This document shows, one piece after another, positions 11,368 through 23,061 of a stretch of DNA of 64,000 nucleotides. Numbering within the stretch: the first letter of the stretch is position 1; each line of letters begins with the position of its first letter. Under the pieces are notes generated by a model. The model did no database searches. It was not told the DNA's origin and saw only the letters and a list, made by a program, of their open reading frames with translations. The translations under genes and the position numbers were made by a program. The stretch comes from Physella acuta. Lineage: Eukaryota > Mollusca > Gastropoda > Physidae. The stretch spans positions 1 through 64,000 of the forward strand of contig NW_026731936.1 of assembly GCF_028476545.1 (NCBI RefSeq), written 5' to 3'.

Positions 11368-13209
11368 CCCATAGTCTGCTAGCGTTTCACTTATGGGACG
11401 CTTGTAAAAAAAATTGCTAAAATTTATTACAAACTAGTAAAAACACAAACTATAGTTCAATGTATTTGAAACTGGTTAGACTTTTGAATTTGTGTGCGTT
11501 TTGTGAAAAAAATTATTTTAGAAAAATGTTATAGCGCCGGCTTTGCAGGACTTGTCAAGATGGCGGGAAAAAAAAAACATGCGCACATGAAAATGCATAT
11601 CTTCTAAAATAGTAACATTTTAAGTGCAAAATACATTTGAAACTTGTAGCAGTACCATATTTCTATCTGATCAAAATTTAAGAGTATCAATTTTTTTAAA
11701 CTACTTCGTTATATGAAGTTTACAATAAGTGTCCCATAAGTGGGACGCTAGCAACGAAAGGCCCCATGTAGATTGTTACACAAACGTCACATTTATTGGA
11801 CCGTAACGAGAAAAATAGATGCAAATGTTTATGTTAAATGGTTATTTATGGTGAAACAATTGTTGACTTAGTTAACCGTTGACTTTGGGGTGTTAAGTAG
11901 TATTTATAGATATTTAGTTATGACCTTGACCTGTATTTACTTATATATTATTGTATAAAAAATTGAAATATTGAAAAACTTTTATTTTATTATTAAGTTT
12001 TCAGAATTACACTAACTGAAGTATTTGATACCATTGAATATAAACTAATTTAGTATTGCTGTAAATTTACTAGTCCGTGATATTAAAATTATAACAAACC
12101 AGAATAATAACAATGGTCACGATTTAGGTGAAACGATTCAGTCATGGGGGTTGGTTAACACTCTTCATATAAGAGAGCTCAAGCTACATATAGCAGAAAT
12201 GTGAATTAGCTGTGTACTGTTGTCATGCCCCAATAATATTTCCCTCCGAAGGTTCCCGATACCAGTTTTACTTTGTTAACTTTTACGAGGCTTTGTAAAA
12301 TGATTGCAGGTGCTAGATTGTGAGGTGTTCGAATTGTGAGGTGCATACATGGATGAGAGCCATGAACACTCAATACAGGCCGCCAGAGACGGATCCGGGC
12401 CCTAGAAAAAGATGTCTGATGTCCTAATGTACGCCTGTGAGGGAGGGGGGGGGGGGAATAGCGAGGGTAACAAAAGAGAAGTTGGCTGGATGACATCTGG
12501 GTCTAGACCGGATCGTCTTTTGCAAATTCACTGAGGGAAGAGATTCTTTCAGGCATCATTTCGGAGGACGGGGGGGGGGGGGCGTCTGCCCATAGAGCAA
12601 AATGGAATTTATATAGAAAACATACCTTTATCAGTATCCACCCTCCCCCGGCAATTTAAGCCCCCCCCCCTTGCAAATTTCAAGTACGCCCCCCCCCTCC
12701 CAAAAAATCAATTATTTATCTTTAATTATGTTACATTTGATGAATAATTACAATAATTGTGATCATGTGCATATATTTAGATGTACCAGTCACAGCTTTA
12801 ATTATTTCCAAGTGTTATTCAGTTTGATGGATGCTAAATTGAAAGAAAACTAGACATTTGAACATAATTTCTGCATTTTAGGCCATGGTATGGCTAACCC
12901 AATTGAACATTTTCAGTATTTTTAGCTGTTCTAAACATTGAAATCATTGGCCTAACAATACAAAATCAGTATACAGCTTAATTTTTACGAGGTTAGCCAT
13001 ATTTTGTGATAAATGTTTTTTTTTTCAATAAATGTACATGGGGCCGTTCGTTGCTAGCGTCCCATTTATGGGACGTTTTTTTAAAAAAATCGATATTTAA
13101 AAAAGTATTGATTTTTTAAAAAAAATGTATAGTCATTCCTTCATTCAGTGCCCAAAAGCTAAGCAATATAAAAAAATTATAAAAATTTGAGACCTTGGGA
13201 TAATATGGG
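11368..13209. mobile_element. Second TTAA-flanked piggyBac-like element (candidate)
   Basis: TTAA at 11,364-11,367 and at 13,210-13,213 flank short matching ends (CCCATAGT... and, in reverse complement, CCCATATT...). A subterminal hairpin GTCCCATTTATGGGAC near the right end, CACTTATGGGACGC near the left end, and an inverted copy at 11,726-11,765 resemble the subterminal hairpins of the 2,276-4,320 element. No transposase is seen. A worn hAT MITE is nested at 12,538-12,710. The three terminal-like motifs suggest internal rearrangement, so the outer limits are less sure than for the first element. Confidence 0.5.
12538..12710. mobile_element. Worn hAT MITE (family A)
   Basis: Related to the MITEs at 24,314-24,528 and 45,121-45,368: TTCTTTCAGGCATCATTTCG, a G run, 'AAATGGAATTTATATAGAAAA', 'CAGTATCC', C runs and 'AAATTTCAAGT'. 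The ends are degraded and no target duplication is visible. Confidence 0.5.
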
Positions 13210-13224
13210 TTAAGAAAATGTCCA

Positions 13225-13835
13225 TACATCAGTCGTATTTCAGGTCACTTTTGGGTAGTATGGGTAAGGCGGAGGCGGATGGTGAGGCGGAGGCGGAGGC
13301 GGAGGCGCAAAGGATATATCGTAAAATACTCACCCGCCTGGGTGAGGCGGATGCTGAGGCGGGGGAGCCGGAGGGACAACGAAATATAGTAAAATACTCA
13401 CCCACCTGGGTGAGGTGGGTGAGGCGGATGGTGAGGGTTAGACATGTTATATAGTAAAATACTCACCCACCTGGGTGGAGGTGGGTGAGCGGGTGGGTGA
13501 AGCGGGTGGGTGAGGGTGGGTAAGGATGAGGTGCAGTAGGTCACCACCGTTGACCTTGTGACGTAATCACCATCGGTGACCTAGTTACGAAATAACCATT
13601 GCTTTTTTAAATTTTAATTAGTTTGAATTTTTTTATTTATTTTGTTTTTTAATTAATTTTTATTAACTAGTTACGTAATTTGATTTTAATTTTTAATTTT
13701 GTAATTTTTATTTATTATTTTTTTATTTTTAATTAGTTTAATTATTTTTTAATTAGTTTGATTTTTAAAATTTTAATTAGTTTAATATTTAATAATTATT
13801 ATTATTTTACTTTAATTACGTAATTTGATTATTTG
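13225..13835. repeat. Left arm of a large inverted repeat
   Basis: Starts at TCAGGTCACTTTTGGGTAG, runs through a GGCGGA minisatellite (13,267-13,520), then GTAGGTCACCACCG, then AT-rich sequence. The reverse complement of 19,720-20,200 matches it closely, apart from extra minisatellite units here. The Gypsy fossil lies between the arms. Confidence 0.8.
13260..13525. repeat. GGCGGA / GGTGGGTGAG minisatellite
   Basis: Hexamer-based array (GGCGGA, GGTGAG) with a roughly 60-bp higher-order unit marked by TAAAATACTCACCC and CCTGGGTGAG. It also gives an Ala-Glu-rich plus-strand frame (13,218-13,454), which is only a product of the repeat. Confidence 0.75.
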
Positions 13836-14739
13836 TTAGATTTTTTAATTTGTTTAATTAGTTTGATTTTAATTTAATTTAATTACTTTGTTTATAATTT
13901 TGTAATTTTTATTAACTAGTTACGTAATTTTAATTATTTTTTAATTAGTTTATTTTTTAATTACTTTAATTATTATTTTTTAATTAGATTTTTTAATTAG
14001 TTTGATTTTTTTAAAAATTTCAATTAATTTGATTTTTTATTTTAATTTTTAAAAATTTTAATTTTTTTAAATTTTATATTTTAATTTTAATTAACTTTAA
14101 TTAGTTTAATTGTTGTTAATTTGTTGTTTATTTGATATATTTCTTTTCTTTGTTGTATGTTTTTATTAATTTTTAAATTCTCCTCCACAACGAACGTGTA
14201 CAGAAATAGAAAATTCTTTGTATAGGGCCTGATTTCGATTAACGACAGCTGCTAGTCATTAACGACACCTGGCACGCATCGATCCGCCAGCGAAGTTTTC
14301 CTTTTGACAGGGGCCGCGCAGTGATGAATAGGTTTTGTCGGTCGGTTTGACAGCGCAGGTTGATTTATGGCGGGCAGTGAAAACATTGGAAAAGCGAATA
14401 CCATAGGGGGGTATGCTGACAAGATTGTAGACTACCTCTGTCCATTAACTAAGTTCACATATCGTACGACCGGTCATTCTTTCATCATATTAAAATTATT
14501 GTTTCCACATATCCTACGAACCGAGACAGGCTGACGCCACACTTTCCACTAACAGTTATACGTACAGTGTCATAGTTTTTTTTTTATCGAGTAAAGAAAT
14601 AATGTTGAGCGACCCGCGTCGAGCCCGTGTGTTGGGCGCAACACTTAACGGCGGCTCCCGGGCTTTTTTCATTACCTTGTTTTTAAGTTTTCTTGTACTA
14701 GACTTATTTTAATTTTTTTATTTTTTCATCATCTGTTAA
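13836..14739. other. AT-rich low-complexity block, then unique sequence
   Basis: 13,836-14,150 is a TTTTAATTAG-type low-complexity stretch. 14,160-14,739 is more balanced, with an inverted GAGCCCG/CGGGCT pair near 14,627-14,665, but holds no recognised gene. Confidence 0.4.
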
Positions 14740-17700
14740 TGTAATATATTGAGAATTGTGAAATCAAGAGAACTCACTCTTCTTGTATTAGTCTTATATT
14801 TATAATGTTGTTGTGAGTGATTTCCCTTGTATTGTATGTCATGTGACTTCCTGTTCAACTATTAAAAGACTTAAGCGCAGCATCTAGTCCAGCTACCAAG
14901 AGCTTTAACGAGCTGAGCAAACTGCTAACAGACCATCATGCGCCCACACCACCCAAGTTCCTGTGTAGAGCCAGATTTGACGGTAGGACTCGTCAACCAA
15001 ACGAATCAATATCAGAATATGTTGCTGCTTTACGTCATCTAAGTGAATTTTGTGAATTCGGGGGCACGCTGTCCGACAGACTATGTGAAAAGTTTGTGAC
15101 AAGTGTAAACAGCCCTGATGTTCAAAGAAAGTTGCTTCTCGAGTCAGATCTAACATTGGAAAAAGCAATACAACTTGCAACTTCATTCCAGCAGTCATCC
15201 GATGCGGCCAGATCTCTGACGCCTTCAGGGATCCATGCAATAGACAGCAGGTTAGTCAACAAACACCAACCCCATCAGAGCATTTCAACTTATGCTAAAC
15301 AGCCTGCACGTTCAAATCCTAGATCTAAATCTAGTAATAATTATCAAAAATGTCATCGATGCAACGGTCCCCATGCATCTCATTGATGCAAGTTCAAGTC
15401 AGCAACTTGTTATAAGTGCAGTAAGCAAGGTCACATTGCCAAGGCCTGCTTTGCAAAGTCTTCGTCTGTTGCTAGATCTAGCCAGTCAAGACAGTACCGC
15501 AACCAAAGGCAGCACTATGTTAACTGTCACCAAGACAGCCTAACTCAACCAATGAACCACTCTACCAGTGAAAATGCTCAAACTGATCCGCAGCCGGAGT
15601 TTAACCTGTTCTCTATGAAATCAACAAGTCATGCTCCCATCAACGTACTAGTTTATATCAACGGTAAGAGCATCATCTTCCAACTTGACACGGGAGCATC
15701 TCTAACCGTCATCACAAAGAAGGACTTTGACGCTGTCACAGGAGGATCAGTGCCTCTACAACCATGTCACAAGTGCCTAACAACATACACAGGTGACAAT
15801 GTTCCGGTGATAGGAGAGTGTATAGTTCATGTAAGCTATAATGGTCAAAGTGTTAAACTTCCTCTTCTTGTGGTTGAAGGAAATGGACCACCATTACTAG
15901 GTAGGAACTGGTTAGTTGATCTTAAGTTTGACTGGGAGAGTATATTTTCAGTGAACAATGCAAGAGAATCTAGTTTTACTTCAATAGATAAAGTTGTATC
16001 TGAAAATGAAGGTGTCTTTGGTAATTCAGGGTTACTAAATGATAGGACAGTGAAGGTAAGCATTAAAGACACACATCCAAGATACTGCAAAGCTAGAGTT
16101 CCACCTTATGCAATGAGGGATAAAATTGAAAATGAGCTAAGTAGATTGGAATCTAATGGCATCATAAAGAATGTAGACTATTCCGATTGGGCAACGCCCA
16201 TTGTGCCAGTGTTAAAGAAATATGGTTCTGTAAGAATTTGTGGAGACTATAAAAATACACTGAATAAGCAAATAGAGCTAAATAGGTACCCTATTCCTAA
16301 CATTGAGGAGATTTCTATTAATTTAGCAGGAGGAGACAAATTCACTGAATTAGACTTTAGTCATGCATCCAGATTCAAAAGTCTATACGACGATAAACAC
16401 TCATAAAGGACTCTACCAATATGAAAGACTGTGTTTTGGTATATCATTTAGCCCTGGAATTTTCCAGGCTATCATGGACAGTATTTTTCAGGACATTCCA
16501 AATGTTTGTGTTTACTTTGACAATGTGTACATAACTGGTAAGAATGACACTGAACATCTTAAAACACTTTATAAAGTCTTGAAAATAGTTGGTGAAAAGG
16601 GTTTAAAGATAAACAAAGATAAATGTCAATTGATGCTGACAGATATTAGTTTTCTTGGTTATATTTTGAGCAAACAAGGTCTAAGACCTCAACCTGAGAA
16701 AACAAAAGCCATTAAAGAAGCACCCAAACCTGAAAATACCCAACAGCTAAGAGCTTTTTTGGGCTTGATAAATTACTATGCGAAGTTCACAGGGAATCTG
16801 TCTGATAAGCTATCACCACTGTACAAGCTGCTACAGAAAAATGCAACTTGGCACTGGGGTAAGCAACAAGATACTGCTTTTAATGCAGCAAAAGAAGCTT
16901 TGTCTTCTGACACCTTACTAACTCACTATGACCCAGTAAAAAGACTTATCTTAACATGTGATGCTTCACCAGATGGTGTAGGAGCAGTTTTATCCCACAT
17001 AGATGAAAATGGTGACAGACCCATTGCTTTCGCCAGTAGATCTTTGAACCAGGCTGAGAAAAATTGTTCTCAATTAGATAGGGAAGGCTTAGGCATCATT
17101 TTTGGTGTTAAGAAATTTCACAAGTTTATGTTTGGTAGGGAGTTCACCATCTTTACAGATCATAAGCCATTGCTAGGTTTGTTTGGGGAAAACAAACCCC
17201 TGCCTGAGCATGCCTCACCAAGGATTCAAAGATGGGCTATCACACTAGCCGCATACAATTATGGATCTGAGAATAGTGCAGATAGTCTTAGTCGTTTACC
17301 TTTAAAAAACCAAAGCCTTAATTATGTACCAGAAGATGTATTTGTTCTTTTCGCTATCATGGATAACTCCAATATAAATGTGAATGATGTTAAAAGAGAA
17401 ACACAAAAAGATGAGTGCTTGATAAAAGTATATGAGTACTGTAAGAATGGTTGGCCTGAAGAGTCAGTGAATGATGACTTAAGGCCATATAAAATAAGAA
17501 AAATAGAGTTAAGTCTAGAAGATGGATGTGTGCTATGGAGGTCAAGGGTTATTATCCCTAAAATGTTACAAAAAGAAGTTTTAAGAACTTTACATGATAC
17601 TCATCTTGGTTCTTCCAAAATGAAGAGTCTTGCACGATCGTGGTTCTGGTGGCCACATATGGATGCTGATATTGAAAAATATGTAAAGCTTTGTTCAAGC

Positions 17701-19094
17701 TGTGCACAACATTCAAATCAACCAGCTACAGCACCTTTGCAAAACTGGGACTGGCCAATCGAACCATGGAAACGTATACATATAGATTTCGCAGGACCCT
17801 TCATGAACAAAATGTTCTTAATTGTTATTGATTCACATTCTAAGTGGTTAGAAGTTAAAATCATGAACACAATCACTGCAAGTGATACCATTATAGAACC
17901 TAAGGAAATATTTTCAACTCATGGATTACCAGATCAAATTGTTTCAGATAATGGGCCTAGTTTCACTGCTCATGAGTTTAAACTGTTTTGTGTGGCAAAT
18001 GGTATTGAGCATATAACCACATCACCCTATCACCCTGCTGGGAATGGTTTGGCTGAAAGAGCGGTAGGCATATTCAAAACCGCTATGGTAAAAATGAGTA
18101 CCGGTAACAAATTTTCTCTCAGGGAAAGAGTAAACAGGTTCTTAGCCAAATACCGCACAACTCCTCATATAACAACAGGTGTTGCACCATGCGAATTGCT
18201 GTGTGGTAGGAAAATTAAAACTCACCTTGACCTACTACATCCAACTGTTCAAAGATCTGTTTCCCAACATCAACATACACAAAAAGTAAATCATGACAAA
18301 ACATCCATTGAAAGAGAATTTGGAGTAAATGATAATGTGTATCTGAGAAATTATGGGAGAAGGGAAAAATGGAAGCCAGGTCAAATTGTTCAATGTACAG
18401 GACCGTGTCTTATAAAGTAAAAACAAATAATGGACATTGTCCGTAGACATGCAGACCAGTTAAAAATAACTTGTGCAGATAATAAGTGTGAATCTGTCAA
18501 CCCCACCAAATCTGACCAGTTCACACCAACTCAGTTTGTTCCACGACCAAGTTCTGTTGATATGAGTGAACCAAGTAGTCTAGAATCAGAAAATGTAAAT
18601 TCTGGAATTAATGATTTAGATCCTAGACTTCCTGAGCTAGAGAGTCCAGATGGTCAGAATCTTGAGTCACCAAATCAAAAGCTACTGAGAAGGTCAAACA
18701 GGACAATCAAAGTCCCAGATAAGTTAGACCTATGATTTTAAAGGTCAAGAGGACTTTGACATCATTGTTTTTTATTTTAATTATGTTGTAGCATATTTTG
18801 CATTTGTTTGTAAGGGTGTAATCTAGCAAATGATTCAAATCATATGATGTTCATGTTACAATATATTTAGTGATTTTAGGATACTATCATTTGTTCTATT
18901 GAGAGCTGTGTTGTTGTTTACTAAGGGTAAAGGGATGTAATATATTGAGAATTGTGAAGTCAAGGGAACTCACTCTTCTTGTATTGTGTGTCATGTGAAT
19001 TCCTGTTCCGTCATGGTAGCTGAATAAAAGTCTAGATACAATCAACGTGGCTCTATCGTCCAGTGTATAATAATAGAAACATCAATCTATCACA
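14740..19094 (+). mobile_element. Ty3/Gypsy LTR retrotransposon fossil
   Basis: LTRs begin TGTAATATATTGAG at 14,740 (partial, rearranged) and at 18,936 (to 19,094, ending in CA). The 5-bp target duplication GTTAA lies at 14,735-14,739 and 19,095-19,099, and a purine-rich tract precedes the right LTR. Parts in order: gag with paired CCHC knuckles (about 14,890-15,540), protease (DTGAS), reverse transcriptase, RNase H, integrase with zinc-binding and catalytic domains (to about 18,420), and a C-terminal tail. The layout is Ty3/Gypsy, perhaps near the Mag group. It is broken in a few places, with its 5' region reduced. The exact target duplication and long open stretches suggest a fairly young fossil. 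It has no counterpart in the right unit. Confidence 0.9.
18936..19094 (+). repeat. 3' LTR of the Gypsy fossil
   Basis: 159 bp, TG...CA, following the purine run AAGGGTAAAGGGA. GTTAA follows directly. Confidence 0.85.
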
Positions 19095-19305
19095 GTTAAC
19101 TTTAAGGTTCTATATCTTTATATTTTTAAATACATTTTTTTATTCAACCGAGTTTACTTTCCCTAACGTAAGTACATGTAAAGGTGGGTTTCCCATAGAT
19201 ATGTAATGAATTAGGCATTTTGACTATGACTTGTTGTCCAGGTGTTGACATGATACGCTTTTTTTGAGATACACGTACACACATTCACACTATATATATA
19301 TATAT

Positions 19306-19727
19306 ATAAATTAAGGTCGGCTGTGGGCCCTAAACTGCCCATTGCCCATTGTTGTTACGCCCCTACCCTGTGGCATGCTAGGTGTAGCGTTGGCAAACCC
19401 GTGCTCCGAGAAATATGATTCAAGAAAAATAGCGCAAGCATTGTTTACATTTAGATAACTTAGATTTAGAAAACAAGGTCACGCTTTTAATTACATAGGA
19501 TTGGTAACACAATGATGAAACTCTCTTAAAATCTTGATTTTAATTTCCTCTGATATCGTGGGGATGAACTCGTTAGTAAATATATAAATGAAAGTATGTT
19601 TGTGGGTAGGTTTGTGGGTTTGTTAGTACTTTATGTATGACTTCAACTTTCATCAGATCACCATGAAACTTTGAGGAGTTTATGACAATTATCTAGGGGA
19701 GTTTGCCGCGAAAAGAAAAATCAAACA
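19306..19727. repeat. Copy of the 21,352-21,775 segment
   Basis: Matches 21,352-21,775 and 50,520-50,900 (landmarks GGCATGCTAGGTGTAGCG, GATATCGTGGGGATGAACTC, ATCTAGGGGAGTTTGC). It includes the right end of the MITE inserted at 21,017-21,413, so it shares the post-insertion state. It stops where the inverted-repeat arm begins. Confidence 0.75.
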
Positions 19728-20205
19728 AATAATCAAATTACGTAATTAAAGTAAAATAATAATAATTATTAAAAATTAAACTAATTAAAATTTTAAAAAT
19801 CAAACTAATTAAAAAATAACTAAACTAATTAAAAATAAACAAATAATAAATTAAAATTACAAAATTAAAAATTGAAATCAAATTACGTAACTAGTTAATA
19901 AAAATTAATTAAAAAACAAAATAAATAAAAAAAATTCAAACTAATTAAAATAAAATAAAAAATAATGGTGATTACGTAACTAGGTCACCGATGGTGATTA
20001 AGTCACAAGGTCACCGGTGGTGACCTACTGACCTACTTACATACTCCACCTCCGCCTCACCCACCCACCCGCTCACCCACCTTCACCCAGGTGGGTGAGT
20101 ATTTTATTATATATCCTTTGCGCTTCCGCCTCCGGCTCCGCCTCCGCCTCACCATCCGGCTCCGCCTCACCCATACTACCCAAAAGTGACCTGATATACT
20201 ACTGA
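19720..20205. repeat. Right arm of the large inverted repeat
   Basis: Reverse complement of 13,225-13,835 with few differences by eye. The outer end is TGACCTGATATACTACTG, matching CAGTCGTATTTCAGGTCA on the left. Possible short target duplication ACAT outside both ends. Confidence 0.8.
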
Positions 20206-21016
20206 CATCAGGTAGTATTCTCGCCATAACGATAAAACTAACATCTTTTTGTACATTAACTAATCCTAAGCTTCAACATTTTATAAAGTCCCAAACTTCA
20301 GGTAGCGCAGTGTATAATATGATGATTAATAAGCACGGAGGTCAGTGCTGTTTACAAATAACTTTGACCTCAAATGCCAGTGAAAGGCCTGGCGGTATGG
20401 CTGGTTAAATCAATAAAAATAATATTACCTGTGATATGGAAGTATATCAACCTCAAACGTTTGTCTGATTTAATCTAAGCATAATAAAGTAAAATTGTGT
20501 TAGAAAACAAAAAGACTGCATAGCTAAAAATATGACTATGTTAGTTAAACATTTTCTATTCTGTACAAATCTACGTAAAAACAAACATCTTTTTACAATT
20601 AAAAATATCTTCCTGCACCTACCTCTTGCCACGCAGCATAGAAACTGCGGTGGAAAAAGAAAATTAAAATGTCATTTGCAGATGTTACCTATGTTTGTTT
20701 GCAGTGGCGGATATTATAATCACAATAGGATAGTACAGTCGTATACCAGTATATAATGGTACCCATTAAGTGCCTCCGTTTAAAATATTCGTTTCGTAAC
20801 CAAAAACTCAAATAATTCGGTTTTTTTCATGAATAACATGACATACCCGCAAATCCGGTTACACAATTCTTACTAAGATTAATTTAGCAATTCCAAACTT
20901 GTTTGTGTCCTTTCGTCTCACCGTCCGTCCGTCCATACAATTTGAAGTGTGATCTGCCTCACTATTATGTATAGTGATTAATGTAAACCCAAGGCTTCAT
21001 ATAAAGAGCCCTGTGG
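20206..21016. other. Non-coding; homologous to 48,395-48,880 from 20,475 on
   Basis: No coding exon seen. 20,475-20,990 is shared with the right unit and ends at the site where the right unit carries the ZBED-type hAT (empty site ATGTATAG near 20,968). Confidence 0.5.
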
Positions 21017-21074
21017 CAGTAGCGGAACTAGAAAAATAGGGCCACCGCGCAAAAAATTGGGGCCCCATATATCA

Positions 21075-21261
21075 GAGGCGTAGCGACCCTTCCCGGCGAC
21101 CAGGGAAAAACTTTCGATTAGCACCCCCTCCCCCTCAAACTTTCGATTCGCACCCCTCTCAAACTTTCGAATTGCACCCCCCCCCCCTCAAACCTTCAAA
21201 CTTTCGCTTTGCACCCCCTCAAACTTTCTATTTGCAACCCACCCCCCTCGCTACACCTCTG
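21075..21261. mobile_element. hAT MITE (family B) nested in the family-C MITE
   Basis: Ends CAGAGGCGTAGCGACC and, in reverse complement, CAGAGGTGTAGCGAGG. Target duplication CCATATAT/CCATTTAT (7 of 8). The interior is an array of about 20-28-bp units of the type CTCAAACTTTCGATT plus C runs. Relatives lie at 28,590-28,775 and 38,779-39,050. Confidence 0.8.
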
Positions 21262-21263
21262 CC

Positions 21264-21266
<3 letters not shown>

Positions 21267-21359
<93 letters not shown>
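21267..21359. repeat. (AT)n microsatellite
   Basis: Pure AT tract inside the family-C MITE. Confidence 0.95.
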
Positions 21360-21362
<3 letters not shown>

Positions 21363-21419
21363 GGTCGGCTGTGGGCCCTAAACTGCCCATTGCCCATTGT
21401 TGTTACGCCCCTGCCCTGT

Positions 21420-22130
21420 GGCATGCTAGGTGTAGCGTTGGCAAACTCGTGCTCCGAAAAATATGATTCAAGAAAAATGGCGCAAGCATTGTTTACATTA
21501 ACTTAAGATAACTTAGATTTATAAAACAAGGTCACGCTTTTAATTACATAGGATCGGTAACACAATGATGAAACTCTCTTAAAATATTTGATCATAATTT
21601 CCTCTGATATCGTGGGGATGAACTCGCTAGTAAATATATAAATGAAAGTATGTTTGTGGGTAGGTTTTTGGGTTTGTTAGTACTTTATGTATGACTTCAA
21701 CTTTCATCAGATCACCATGAAACTTTGAGGAGTTTATGAAAATTATCTAGGGGAGTTTGCCGCGAAAAGAAAAATTTCAAACCCTATTTGAGCGGCGCCC
21801 AAGCAGGGTAAGGTTTAGCGACCCGGACTTTACAGTGACTACGTTCGAAAGACAATGGATATGTTATTGATCGATTATTATATGTAATAAGGCTCGTCCT
21901 CTAGTGCCATGACAGTGTGTGATTTCGCGCCCCGGGTTCCTCTGTGAACACTATAGCTCTCGCGTTCGCTTTAAAGAGTGCAATACACTATATTTAATAA
22001 GGGCTACCCTAGTCGTTTAATAAATCGAAAAAGGCACGTATTCGGGCAAACCGGCAGTGTGTCATTTTGTGTCACTGGCTACACCATTAGCGCTATGGTG
22101 CAGACTTTCGTTATAGGGCGTGCTATACTA
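21420..22130. other. Non-coding segment shared with 50,520-51,190
   Basis: Conserved with the right unit (landmarks ATCTAGGGGAGTTTGCCGCG, CGCGCCCCGGGTTCCTCTGT). No open frame or recognised gene. Confidence 0.5.
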
Positions 22131-22583
22131 TGAATACGGCGGTCTACTATATTTAATGTCTAAACTAACCTAAATTTATTTTAAAGAGCATCTTATAATA
22201 GGAATGTCACCTACGCGTAGGTTTTCTTTTTATTTATTATAAAATGTATTAATATTTTAAATGACCTTGAGCCATTTTGATTAAACTAAAGAAATTTTCC
22301 ATCACACTCCTGTAACAGTATTCACCACTGAGTTCGTGTGGCTCGTGCTTTGGCTCCTTCCCCGGCTCCCGGTCAAAAACCCCCTGGACATAAACCCTCC
22401 GACATAAACCCCCTGGACAACCCCCCCCCCACGATATAAGCCCCTTGGACGAAAACCCCCGCGATATAAACCCCCTGGACAAAACCCCCCAATTGAGGTT
22501 TATATAAGGAAAAACTAAAGATGATGAGAACCAAAATTAATATATGAATACAAAACAAACATTAGAAAAAAACTGTTTTATTT

Positions 22584-22902
22584 TTAATATAACTTTAAAA
22601 AGACATATTGTGAGCAATGCCTCGCAAATACTCAATAATGATGGACTCATTAAATGTTTTTAACAACAGTGAAAATTCGAGAGCTGCTATCAGTATATTG
22701 TGTGGAACCGGGGGCAGCTTGGCCTTGGCATCTTCAGTAATCGTAGTAATGGACTGAGTGATGATCTGCTGGGGTGTTGCTTCCGTTTCTTCTGCCAGTT
22801 GTTTCATCTGCTGCACTACTTTACACACTTCAAGTTGAGATGGATCTGGTCCATGCGAATGTCTAATGCGCTGTTCACCATGAATCTTTATTACGAGAAA
22901 AA
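22584..22902 (-). pseudogene. MULE/FLYWCH protein fragment, segment after the finger
   Basis: Minus-strand frame VIKIHGEQRIRHSHGPDPSQ, then LEVCKVVQQMKQLAEETEAT, then PQQII..., ending at a stop. The His-x-His-x-x-x-Asp pattern closes a FLYWCH finger, and the 'K-V-V-x-x-M-K' helix typically follows it. The N-terminal half of the finger lies 1.1 kb upstream (24,007-24,170), separated by later insertions. Confidence 0.5.
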
Positions 22903-23061
22903 TGGCCCGTTGAGGAAGGATACACCGGGCGCTAGGTTGATAGTGCTGTCTCTTTTCTCTAAACTAAAACCAACCCACCCCCACCCCCACACCACCCCCC
23001 CACCCCCCCCCACCCCACCCCACCCACCCCCACCCACCCCCACCCACCCCCACCCCACCCC

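Larger units (their letters stand above)
21017..21413. mobile_element. hAT MITE (family C) with nested MITE
   Basis: Ends CAGTAGCGGAACTAG and, in reverse complement, CAGGGGCGTAACAAC. The exact 8-bp target duplication CCCTGTGG lies at 21,009-21,016 and 21,414-21,421. The right unit is uninterrupted here (about 50,530). It contains a family-B MITE and an (AT)n tract. The internal GGTCGGCTGTGGGCCC block also occurs at 19.3 kb and, inverted, at 35.8 kb. Confidence 0.85.

Noticed and set aside
11726-13071. The inverted 40-bp blocks as ends of a separate element
   Set aside because: No TTAA or other target duplication is adjacent to them, so they are treated as internal motifs of the 11,368-13,209 element.
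13218-13454. Ala-Glu-Ala repeat protein
   Set aside because: It is the translation of a GGCGGA minisatellite that also occurs inverted at 20.1 kb.
14627-14672. Rho-independent-terminator-like GC hairpin followed by T residues
   Set aside because: Such terminators belong to bacteria; the surrounding DNA is clearly animal.
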